Below are positions 10,473 to 21,100 of a stretch of 64,000 bases of DNA, in pieces (the first letter of the stretch is position 1; every line of letters starts with the position of its first letter). Origin of the DNA: Bursaphelenchus xylophilus (Eukaryota > Nematoda > Chromadorea > Rhabditida > Aphelenchoididae); contig CAJFCV020000006.1 of assembly GCA_904066235.2 (NCBI GenBank), positions 10,168,001-10,232,000 of the forward strand, given 5' to 3'. The position numbers were made by a program, and so were the translations under genes. Below the pieces are notes generated by a model. The model did no database searches. It had not been told where the DNA came from and saw nothing but the letters and a program-made list of their open reading frames with translations.

Positions 10473-13400
10473 ATGGACAAAACCCTGCTCAAACACAATG
10501 GAAATCTGCCCAAGATCACGATGACCAGCGACGACGCACCAACAGTTCAACCAATCTTCGACAATCGAAAACAATCCACCGGCACGTTGAATCGCCTGAT
10601 TTTGGTGGCGCAAGCCCTCGAGCACGAGGTGGATTCCAGGCGGAGAAGTGACGTCAATGGGTCGAGGATAATCCTCACGATCCGGATGGCCAACATGGTC
10701 TTGTTGGTAAGATTATTTGCTGGAAATAGAGCTGAAAACCTAGAGTTTCTGATGAGCTATTTTGGGGGTTGATACGTTTTTTTTTTGAGTCGAATAATCC
10801 ATTTCATAAAAAAAGGGATTTTTTCGATTTTTTTTGTTTTTGCGTATAAAATGTCGCTTCAAGATTAAAAAAAGATATGTCCATTAAAATCTGAGGTAAT
10901 TTTTGATTTTTCAGACTGGCCGATTCCGGTTTTCGGGTAAGAAATATGGGTTAAACAGGATTTTTTTAATTTTTCTCGATTTTTTTGATATTTTTTGCGT
11001 ATAAAATGTCACCTGAAAACTTAGAAAAGTTTTTATTGTATTTTTTCTCCTGATTAGCGTGTTGTTTCCATACTTTTAACAGGATTTTTTGAAAGTTTTA
11101 AAAAATTTTATTTTTTCGTATAAAATGTCTCCTTGGCAAAAAATAGCAAAAATTCCGATTGTTCAACCCATTTTCTCAGATTTTTTCCAAAGAAAGAAAG
11201 ATCAAAGACTATTTCAGAAAAAAAATTTTTCGTCTTTCGTATAAAATGTCCCCACTTCAGATGCTCGTAAACGCTCTCATTTTCACTGGCGTTGGTCAAT
11301 ATCAAGGTCGCAATGGAATGAGGCAATCACTCATGCTGACGGCAAATAAATGGACGTACAAAAAGGAGCATCGTCTTCCATTCACGTTCAGCGAAATGAA
11401 ATTGACCGGCCAATACGTCTCCGGCGCATTGTCGGCTGTAATGTTGTGTCTAACGTTGGTGTTGCAACTAGTACATTGTTTCAAATGCAAACACTCAAAA
11501 ATTATGGTAAGACATATTGTTGAGAGATCTTTTTTATTTTTTTGGGACCGCACAGTGCAAAAAAAAAGTTTTGAAATTTGCACTGTGCAGAGAAAAAAAA
11601 TTTTTTGCACTGTGCAAAAATTCTCTTTTCGCGACAAAAAAATGGCTGCGCTGTGCAATGGAGCCAGGTTTTGTCTTTCGATTGCACTGTGCGCCTTTCT
11701 GTCGCAACGAAACGAGGAAAAATCCGCACAGTGCAAAAAAAATTCTTTTTTTCTTTTTTGCACAGTGCATTTTTTCTTGCGATGAGAAGCGATCAAAATG
11801 TGCGAAATGTCTCTTTGTGATGCGCGATTTTTGAAAAAAAAACAAGAAAAAAAATCTGCACAGTGCAAAAGAATTTCTGAATTTTCGAAGATTGCACCGT
11901 GCAAGAAAGAAGTTTTTTTGTTTTGCACAGTGCATTTTGTCTTGAAGTAAAAATGATTGCACAGTGCAAAAAAATAAGAAAGAAAATTTTCATTGCACTG
12001 TGCAGTAAAAAATATATGTTTTATTTTGTCTGCACAGTGCGCAAAAATAAAAAAAAAACGAAAAAGATTGTAAAATACGAAAATCATAAAAATAAATTTT
12101 TTGAAAAAACAAGAAAAAAATCTGCACAGTGCAAAAGAATTTTTGAATTTTCGAAGAGTGCACCGTGCAAGGAGGAAGTTTTTTTCGTTTTGCATAGTGC
12201 ATTTTGTCTTTTTTAAAAAATGATTGCACAGTGCAAAAAAATAAGAAAAAAAAATAAACAAATGTTTTCATTGCACTGTGCAATGACACAAAAATTATGT
12301 TTTGTTTTGTCTGCAAAATAAACAAAAAACAAAAATTTTTTTTTGTAAAATACGAAATATACATTTATATAATTTTTTTATATTATATTTTGTTATTTAT
12401 TTTTTTTAAAAAAAAAATTTTTCAGTGTATTTGCTACTCATTCGGATGTGTTCCATTTTCCCTGCTCGTTTTCGGTCTGGAAATGCATTACAGTGCGTGT
12501 CCGTGGCTCGACGACTTTTATCGAAGTGAAATTCTGCGAAGGGATTTTAATGCGGTGGAAAAGTATTTCGATACGCAATGCGGGATCAATGGATGGGCAT
12601 TGGCTGGGGTGAGTTTTTCAAAATAAAAAAAAAAAAATTATTTTTTTATTTCTTAAGATACAAAAGAAAAAGTGTACGGCGTATTCTAAAATTATTACAA
12701 TAATAAATATTTTGAGCAAAAAAAATTATTTATTCATTTTTTTTTTTTTTTGATTTTCCTCACATTTTTTTTATTCTTTAAGGCAAGCCTTATAAACTGC
12801 GCCGTATTTTAAAATTTTAATTTTTGTCGATAATATTAATTAAAAATATTAGGTTGTCCAACAAATAATGACCCTCTGTGAGAGGGGCAAAGTTTAAAGC
12901 CTCTAAAAAAGGCAAGCGATGATGGAATTTCGAAATATTATAACATTTTGTAGCTGAGATTTCAGGCTTTCGTTTGATGTATTGTTTGTCATATTGGGGC
13001 CAAATTACAGTAATTTAGCCCGAATCGAAAATTATCAAAAAAAAGTCGGTTCGCGCTGTCATCTTTTACGGGCAAAAACAGGACGCGAAAGTTTCAGAAG
13101 CTACGCAAAGTATCAACGCTGTGTTCGACTAGTGTGTTCTGAGTCTGAACACGGTGAAACGATGGATTTAAAAATTACGATTTGACGGCAACTGACCCAA
13201 AGATAAAGTACGGAATCCAAACCTTATCAATTTGCCCTGAGGTCGTCGGTTGACGAACATCCTAGAATCAACATCCAACGCGTGTCTGACATCGTCTGGC
13301 TGTTAAAATAATCGGCGGCTAACCATTCGATGTCGATGGAATTCAAAGAATGCTCGATAACTTTTTCCCATGTTATTGGATCAAAGCAAAGAGTGGAAGC

Positions 13401-14327
13401 ATTACATTTCTCGCGTTTGCGTGCCGTTTTCTGGGTCGAATCGTTGCCTCTGATGAAAAGAGGACCTACTGGGACAACCAGACCGGATATGCTGAACGGA
13501 GTCCTCCGAGAGTATCACTGCGGCACTTGTCAACGCCCGACTCCCCCCAAAACAAGGTGATGACTAGTTCTTGATGGTGCAGCATGGGAATAGTACAATA
13601 CAGCTTCTTGAAAGCTGGCCAAAATGTAGATACCATCCCCTACGGTATCCAGATAGACAGTTTGTGGCAGCATCTGTCTTCAACGATGCGCCGCAGAAGT
13701 CCAAAAATTCTTAGCGGCTACACGGAACGTCCCCTTTGAAAGATGACCCTCCAGAAGCCGATTTAATAGAGATACGAGACTGTCCCTCGTCCAGCCTATT
13801 TGTCAAAGCTGGCCTATACACATTACCATCAGTTCAAGAATCTAGCACGTTTCACCAGTGGTAGGGAATTCGACAATCAAGACGCCCTTGAAAAGGCCTT
13901 CAAAAGTTTCATCGGCTCCAGAAGCCGGGGTTCCTAAGCAACAGACATAAAAAACTTTTTGGCACGTTCTAACAAGCGTGATAAAGCGCATGATAATTAT
14001 TTTGATTAAATAGATCGCAGTGATTACGGTAAATTTTGCCGAAAAAATAAATTTTTCGAAGAGGGTCATTATTTGTTGGACAACCTAATAATATTTCGGC
14101 GACAAAAAAACAACAAATATTTTCTTTTTGCTATTTTCCCACATTTTTTGAATCTTTAAACGCAAAAAATAATTTGAAATTAATGTAAAATTAATCAAAA
14201 ATATTTTTTTCAGATTTTCTCCCTTTTATCCTGCGGTCTTTTCGTCAGTGAAGGTCTGATCACGGCGTTCTTCCGTTCCGGCGAGCCTCATGACGAAAGC
14301 AACGAGAAAAGCGAGACAATTCTCTAG
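10473..14327 (+). CDS. four-transmembrane protein, function unknown
   Basis: Four exons (10473-10706, 11261-11506, 12426-12608, 14214-14327) give 258 residues; all junctions are phase 0 with GT-AG. After a hydrophilic N-terminus of about 65 residues, four hydrophobic segments are visible: one across the exon 1/2 junction (about 66-88), one around 133-155, one at 161-180 and one at the exon 3/4 junction (about 215-240). A Cys-containing loop (YSACPW...QCGING) lies between segments three and four. The layout is tetraspan, claudin/PMP22-like in shape, but no diagnostic family motif is seen, so I do not name it. Intron 2 holds a GCACNGTGC array and intron 3 a whole mariner, so those introns are transposon-inflated. 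The ATG follows a leader-type acceptor. A possible AATAAA lies near 14430. Confidence 0.75.
11548..12310. repeat. GCACNGTGC array with a ~265-bp direct duplication, inside intron 2
   Basis: More than twenty palindromes lie in this stretch. The block 11832-12057 is repeated at 12098-12320 (same order of palindromes, and shared 'gaatttctgaattttcgaag' and 'cattttgtctt' spacers). A 319-codon minus-strand open frame covers it but is only the repeat read in frame. Confidence 0.85.
12849..14088 (+). mobile_element. full-length decayed mariner transposon
   Basis: The 1240-bp element has ends TTAGGTTGTCCAACAAATAATGACC and its inverse, flanked by TA (12847-12848 and 14089-14090). End sequence, length and target duplication are those of mariner. 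It lies within intron 3 of the four-TM gene, in the same orientation. Confidence 0.85.
12985..14075 (+). pseudogene. mariner transposase remnant, many stops and frameshifts
   Basis: Conceptual reading across frames gives mariner-like pieces in order. First is an N-terminal helix-turn-helix-like region near 13045-13260, then a stretch near 13600-13720 corresponding to the catalytic-domain HDNA region. Last is a C-terminal piece at about 13830-14020 (YHQFKNL, then FDNQDALEKAFKSF). At least ten in-frame stops or shifts separate them, so it cannot make transposase. Confidence 0.75.
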
Positions 14328-14557
14328 AGACCCGACTTCATAATCTTCTAAAATACGGTTAACTTTTATTTTTTCGAATCTCTTTTTTTATTGTGATCTC
14401 AAATTTTTTTACAATTTTATTTAGAAAATAAAAAATTTTAATTTTTAAAATATTTAAAATAAAAAAAAAATTTAATTTTTAAAATATTTAAAATAAAAAT
14501 AAAATTTTAATTTTTAAAATATTTTAAATAAAAAAAATTTAATTTTAAAATATTTAA

Positions 14558-15124
14558 CAAGGAAAGTACTTCTATGGGGTGTGGAGTTACAGGTCGAGAT
14601 ATATATCAAAAAATTCGCAAAAATTTTCTGATTCAGACTATATAAAAATTAGCTGCCTAATTTTGGTCTATCAACGAATTTTATCAATAAATGTATTTCT
14701 CGAGGAAAAAAATCTGCGGCAACAAAAGCGCGCTCGGTCTCTTCCCTCGGAAGAGAGCGGTGTGGCCGAGTGGTTAGAGCGCTAGGTTGGAAGAGGGGAA
14801 CGGGTTCGATTCTTTTTGCCACACTAGAACCCATTTTTTACGTTGGAACTACTTTTAAGGTGTAGTTGTAATCCAATTTGATATTTTAAGGCTTGCCAAG
14901 GCCTCAGAATTTATTTTAACACAAAACAAAATTTTTTTATTAGTAAAAACAAGGTCAAAAAGACACTTGCATGGTGTCGCGAGAAAACTTCTGAGGACAA
15001 AAACATGTCACCAGACCAAAATTAGGCAGCTAATTTTTATACATTCTGAATCAGAAAATTTTTGCGAATTTTTTGATATATATCTTGACCGGTAATTCCA
15101 CACCCCATAGAAGTACTTTCCTTG
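14558..15124. mobile_element. TIR element, CAAGG family, carrying a tRNA-like gene (copy 1)
   Basis: It is 567 bp with arms of about 110 bp starting CAAGGAAAGTACTTCTATGG, flanked by TAA on both sides (14555-14557, 15125-15127). It lies between the convergent four-TM and ligase genes, 25 bp beyond the ligase stop codon, so the ligase 3' UTR must run into it. A minus-strand AATAAA near 14908 lies inside the element. Confidence 0.85.
14756..14824 (+). tRNA. tRNA-Ser/Leu-derived pseudogene in TIR element copy 1
   Basis: The A box TGGCCGAGTGG (14763-14773) is the canonical Ser/Leu form and the B box is GGTTCGATTCT (14803-14813). The segment is short for a Ser/Leu tRNA, with the variable arm mostly lost. 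A 7-bp pairing GTGTGGC/GCCACAC encloses it, but in a register shifted from a normal acceptor stem. It is likely not a working tRNA. Confidence 0.6.
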
Positions 15125-15149
15125 TAAAATAAAAAATAAAAAAAAAATA

Positions 15150-18100
15150 TCACAAAAAGGTTTCGTCTTCGTCGCTGCAAATGTCCTCCAACTTCACTGC
15201 AATTTTTGGATTTTGGGTTACTGTATTTTCCTCCTTTCTTGCCTCAGTTTCGTTAATTTTAAGATCGACCAAAGTCTCGGTAATTTGCGGGAGAATAACT
15301 GGAGTCAGCGAGAAGCGACGGAGCTCCTCTTTTTGCACCTTGCCCGAGGCAGTTCTCGGCAAACTTGGAAGAATCACGAGGCCGCCACGGAGCTGTTTGT
15401 ATGCGGCGACTTGCGCTGAAAGTTTTAATTTTTTTTAAATTAATTTCGCAGCATCATGGCATCTCGTATTTTACAAACAAAACTAAGAAATATGTTTTTT
15501 CTTACCATTCACAGACTCTCTCAGCTGCTCCGTCACTTTTTGAGCATCTTCTGGGACCGAATTTAACACGACAAATGCCCGAGGGACTTCGCCGAAGGAT
15601 TCGGCGGGGACTCCGATAACCGCGGCTTCGGCGACAATATCATTTGCTAGTAGGAGGTGTTCCTGAAATTGCTCATACTTATTGAAACAGCCTGAAAAAA
15701 TGACAGGCTGGTTTCGTAGTTACTAGACGTTTTACGCTCAAAATATCGGTCTGTCGGGAAAATAATGACCGGTCTGACGCATCGAAAATTGCATCGCCGG
15801 CGAGAAAATTAGCTGTGTCGCGACAAATCAAATTGCTTTTCACTTCAGCGTCGTGATTGGCGCAGTGACATTGTTTTCCCGACAGACTGATACTAGGGTT
15901 TGGCCCGAATAATCCAGGGTAAACAGTGAATCTGGCCGAAGAGTGCACCTAGGCGAACAGTTCCCCTTGGCAAACCATTTCACAGAAAATGGATTTCTTC
16001 CTGGAGAGCGGTCGGTTTTTCATGTCCACCCATGCCGCTGCGGGCACAAAGGGCTTGACAGTAGCCATTCATTGTAATGGATTTCAAGTTCCTAATGTCA
16101 ACGTTAGATCAGTCCAAAATGTGGGAAAATTGGAGCTGTTCAAGAAATCGTTGGAAACGGCAAAGGATCAGCATGAATTCGACATCCCCCTATAGACGAC
16201 CGTTTGGGCGCTTCAAGATAAGATGTTAGGAGATCATGACCTCCGATGGAGCGATTCCCTGATGTTACGACTTCGCGTGCGAATTTGCATATTCCCGCGG
16301 AATGACCGACAAATTGGTATAAAAGGAAGAGGAATCTCCAATTATTATGACTATTTTCGTGTTTTGTCTTTCCCCGGTGGTATGTTTGGTTCGAGCAGTA
16401 AATCGTATTTCTACTGTAGTCTATTGTTGTTGTGTTGTGGTCACATCGTCTGGAGTCCATCGTCGTGAGTTCATATTGAAGTTGTTGCCCAGGGCATAGT
16501 TTTGTATTGTCGCTTGTTTGTATAGTCGTTGTCTTTGTGTTCGCATAGGGCTTGGGATCTTAGGTAGAACTGGATTAGGGACCTTTATTACTTGACCTAT
16601 ATCTAGGTCTTGACACTGATCATACCCTGATCGGACAATGAAAGCCATTATGATTCACTCTATGATTTTTTTGCAATAGTGTGGGTAAATTGAAATTGGA
16701 TATGGCAAGAGAAGACCGACGAAAATTTGTTTGCCTTTAGGTTCTACTTACCAACTCCAGTGGAGATAACTGCATTCCATTCACCTTGATTAGATTCTTA
16801 ATCCGATCCACAATAAAGTAAAATCCTTCGGCGTCAAAATACACAATATCACCTGAAATTTACATGATTTTCAAATTTAAATCCACAAAAAATCAAGTTA
16901 AAAAGCCCACCCGTATGCAGCCACTTCTCACAGTCGATGGTCTCCTCAGTTGCTTTAGGGTCATTCAAATATCCCTTCATCACACAGTCGGACCTCAACA
17001 AAAGCTCTCCTTTTCGATTTGGCTCCGTTATCTCTTCCGCCGTTTCAATATCGATGACCTTGCTTTCGAAGCGAGGCAGCAGTTTTCCGCAAGAAGTGAG
17101 GTGTTTTACGTCGGTGAGAGGAAGGTCCAGAGGACTGAGATGACTCAGGGCTACGATCTCCGTCATACCGTAGCCTGAAACTGAAAAATCACGTCAATTT
17201 TTAGTCAAAATGAGATTTTTTGGGGGAAAAATTGAAAGAAGCAAAAAAAAATTTTAAAAAAATTTTTTTTTATTTTTTGCATTTTTTGTATTTTTTTATT
17301 TTTTAAGATTATTCTGAAAATAAAATAAAAAAATTTCTGATTTTTTTTTATTTTTTTTTCAACTTTTTTTTCTTTTTTTATATTTTTTATTTTAACAAGG
17401 AAAGTACTTTTATGGGGGCTCCTACTTTTTGACGGGACATATCTCAAAAAATCAGAAAAAATGTGCTGATCAAGGATACATAAATCTTAGCTGCCCATTT
17501 TAGGTTTTTAGGGGTGAAAACTCAATTGAAAGTTGACTTAAAGTCCTATATGAACCCCTTTTCGCTTAATTTTTCACGGGTTTACAATTTTTATTTTGGC
17601 TTAAAATGATGTTTATTGAGATTCTAATACGTAATAAATCAGTCTTGGCACAAAATTTTATTTTTCCGACCTTCAACTTTAAAAAAAGTTGATTCGGCCC
17701 AAAAGGGAAATCGAACCCGTGCGGCGTCCCCCCTCTTGATTCCCAGACTGCGGCACTAACCACTCGGCAACACCGCTCTCTTCCGAAGGAAGAGACCGAC
17801 TGCGCTTTTTATCGTTTCGAATGCATGCGCCTTTTGTAGGGAAATTGAGCCAGTTTTTGGGCATTTTCACCCCTAAAAGCCCAAAATGGGCAGCTAAGAT
17901 TTATATATCCTTGATCAGCACATTTTTTCTGATTTTTTGAGGTATGTCCCGTCAAAAAGTAGGAGCCCCCATAAAAGTACTTTCCTTGTAAAAAAAAATT
18001 TAATTACATTACCGTGTACGAAATCGACAACGTGAGGAAACTTCTCCATGAAATCCTGAGTCATTTCTCTGGACAATGGAGCACTTCCGCAAAGAACCGT

Positions 18101-21100
18101 CTTCACTGAACTCAAGTCAAACTCCTTGACCAACGCATCATTTTTCAGCAAAAATGTGACAATTGAAGGGATGATATTGAGGACATCGACCTGAAAAATA
18201 TTTTTTAATACAAAAATTAAAAAAAAATTTTTATTTAAAAAAATTTAAAAATCAAAAAACAAAAAAATCAAAAAAAAAACAAAAAAAAATTTAAAAAAAT
18301 TAAAAAAAAATTTAAAAATCAAAAAACAAAAAAATCAAAAAAGAATTTAAAAAAAAATAAAAAAAGTTTAAAAAATTACAAAGTCAAACAAAAAAATCAA
18401 AAAAATATTTTTAAAATACGGTAAATGCCAAATACAGTTCCTTTTAAACTTTTTCACCTGATAATCCTCAATGCAGCTCAACAAAAGTGGCGCCTGGAAC
18501 TTCTGCATGACCACAGTGTGATGTCCAGCCAATAAACAGAAGCAAAGCGCCCAAAATCCACTGGCATGGTAGAAAGGGAGGACTCCGATGGTCGAGCGAC
18601 GACCGCCGGCCTGGGACAAGCGGTCGAAGAGGACTCTGAATTAAATAGAAATTCATAAAAAATGTTTTAAAATACGAAATATGCAACCATGGATTCTTCA
18701 CTTTAAAAAACAAAAAAAAAATTTTTTGTATTTAAAAAATGGTTTAAAAATTTTTTATTTTTTCTTTTGGGAAAATTTGCATTTTTTGGCCGAAAATGAA
18801 GAAAAAATTCAAATATTTTTTAAAAAAATAATTTTAAAAATTTTAAAAAATTTATCTTTTTTTTAATTTTTATAGAAGGATATCACGTCCCGTATTTTAA
18901 AAACATAATTCCCGAATTTAAATTTTTGTATTGACCACCATTTCCATCAACTTACTCCTTTAAAACCTCTGTTTGAACGATGAAATTTTGATGTGTTAAC
19001 ATTACACATTTCGGAGTTCCGGTGGTCCCACTGCTCAATGGAGTCAATACAACATGATCCACATCCAAATCCTTATCATAATCCAGATTGTCGCAAGTTG
19101 GAGCGGTTTGGAGAAGACGCTCCAAGTCGATTCCCAATTGGCCGGCGAGCTTTCCAATTACGAAAATTGGAAGCTAAAAAGAATATTATTTTTTGTGTCG
19201 TATTTTAAAATTGATTACAGATCATGTCGCTGATTTTCTCTGCGGCTATGCGATAGAGAACTCATTATTTTCCAGACAGACTGATGCGTAAACGCATTTT
19301 CTGTGCAAATTCCTGGCGCTGTCGCAGCGACGCAGTTGAAACTTGTATGTCGCAGTGATATTTCAATGCACAGTGCATTGAAAAAAAGTTAAAAAAAGTG
19401 AAATGCACGGTGAAAAATGGAGTTTTTTGTGCACCGTGCGGGCCGCAAAAAAATGTAAAACTGATGTGCAAAAGACAAAAAATGTCCGTGCACTTTATGA
19501 AAATACTAATATTAGTATGTAAACCTTCCCCAAACAGAACTTTGAGTACTTCTCCTGTCAATGGCGCCCCATCAGGAATAATCCTTGTGAGGTTCCCAAA
19601 AAAATCTCCCCACAAAAGCCACTTACCGGATTCCCAGAAGCCGCCTGAACAACCTTCTCCAACAAGTCAGCATTCGTTACGACGCATTTGCATTTCGTCT
19701 TTCGGATATAAAATCCCAGCTCATCTACAAAATCACCTTCAAAATCATCCTTTCTCTTACCAACAGTGAACTCCGGATTCACCCCAGTCAACGAAGCCCC
19801 CACCAAAGCCGAGGCCAAGAAGAAAACAGGGTAATAAATGGAATTCGGTGAGAAACAAACGACAATATCACCAGGGCCAACCGAATAAACTTCACGAAGT
19901 TCTTGGGCGAGGACAAAAACTCGTCGACGCAGCTCCTTGAAACTCAAGTGCTCGCCGGTTTCGGCGTCGGTCTGAAATTTTGTCGGTGTATTTTTAAAGG
20001 AGATACTAAAGACGACCCTATTTTACCACTAACAGGAGAGTATATCCCAAGTTCGACGCTCAAAGTTTGATAAAACTTGGTACAGTCTTACAGGGGAAGT
20101 ACTCCAAGTGCGACGCTCAGATTTTCTTTACAAGGAAAGTACTTTTATGGGGGCTCCTACTTTTTGACGCGACATACCTCAAAAAATCAGAAAAAAATGT
20201 GCTGATCAAGGATATATAAATCTTAGCTGCCCATTTTGGGCTTTTTGGGGTGAAAATGCCCAAAAACTGGCTCAATTTCCCTACAAAAGGCGCATGCATT
20301 CGAAACGATAAAAAGCGCAGTCGGTCTCTTCCTTCGGAAGAGGGCGATGTGGCCGAGTGGTTAGTGCCGTAGTCTGGGAATCAAGAGAGGGAACGCCGCA
20401 CAGGTTCGATTTCCCTTTTGGGCTGAATCAACTTTTTTTGAAGTTGAAGGTCGGAAAAATAAATTTTTGGGCCAAGACTGATTTATTACGTCTTAGAAAC
20501 TCAATAAACATCATTTTAAGCCAAAATAAAAATTGTAAACCCGTGAAAAATTAGGCGAAAAGGGGTTCATATAGGACTTTAAGTCAACTTCCGATTGAGT
20601 TTTCACCCCTAAAACCCTAAAATGGGCAGCTAAGATTTATATATCCTTGATCAGCACATTTTTTCTGATTTTTTGAGATATGTCCCGTCAAAAAGTAGGA
20701 GCCCCCATAAAAGTACTTTCCTTGTTAAATTTTGCACATACGTCGGGTATGGACTAAATATCAATTCCTGAAAGTTTTAGCTCGCGCTTTATAGGCGCCG
20801 CCGAGATATCGAACGATTTTTGCCGCCGAGGGAGAACGCTAAACGTGGAGCGCGGTCAGAAAGAAAACCGCTTTTTGGCCATAACTTTGGCAGTTTCCTG
20901 CGGAAAATTTTGATTCTTTGTAGAAACATTATCCTTTACAATAGAAATAGGCGTGAAACTTTTCGTGCCGAAATTCGGCAAAAAGTCATCAATTTTCGCC
21001 GACTTTCGATCTAAAAATCTCGGTTGTTTCTGCAAAGCGCGAGCTAGGATTCTCGCATATATTTTAGAAAAAATTACTCTAAATCTGTGCCAAGCTTCAT

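Noticed and set aside
11302..12261. A 319-codon minus-strand open frame
   Set aside because: It is the palindrome array read in frame (Cys-Thr-Val-Gln, His-Cys-Ala-style repeats), overlaps exon 2 of a well-supported plus-strand gene, and lacks domain or splice support.
14756..20426. Functional tRNA-Ser/Leu genes
   Set aside because: A and B boxes are good, but acceptor, anticodon and T stems do not pair properly in any of the copies, and copies lie in transposable elements. Called tRNA-derived pseudogenes instead.
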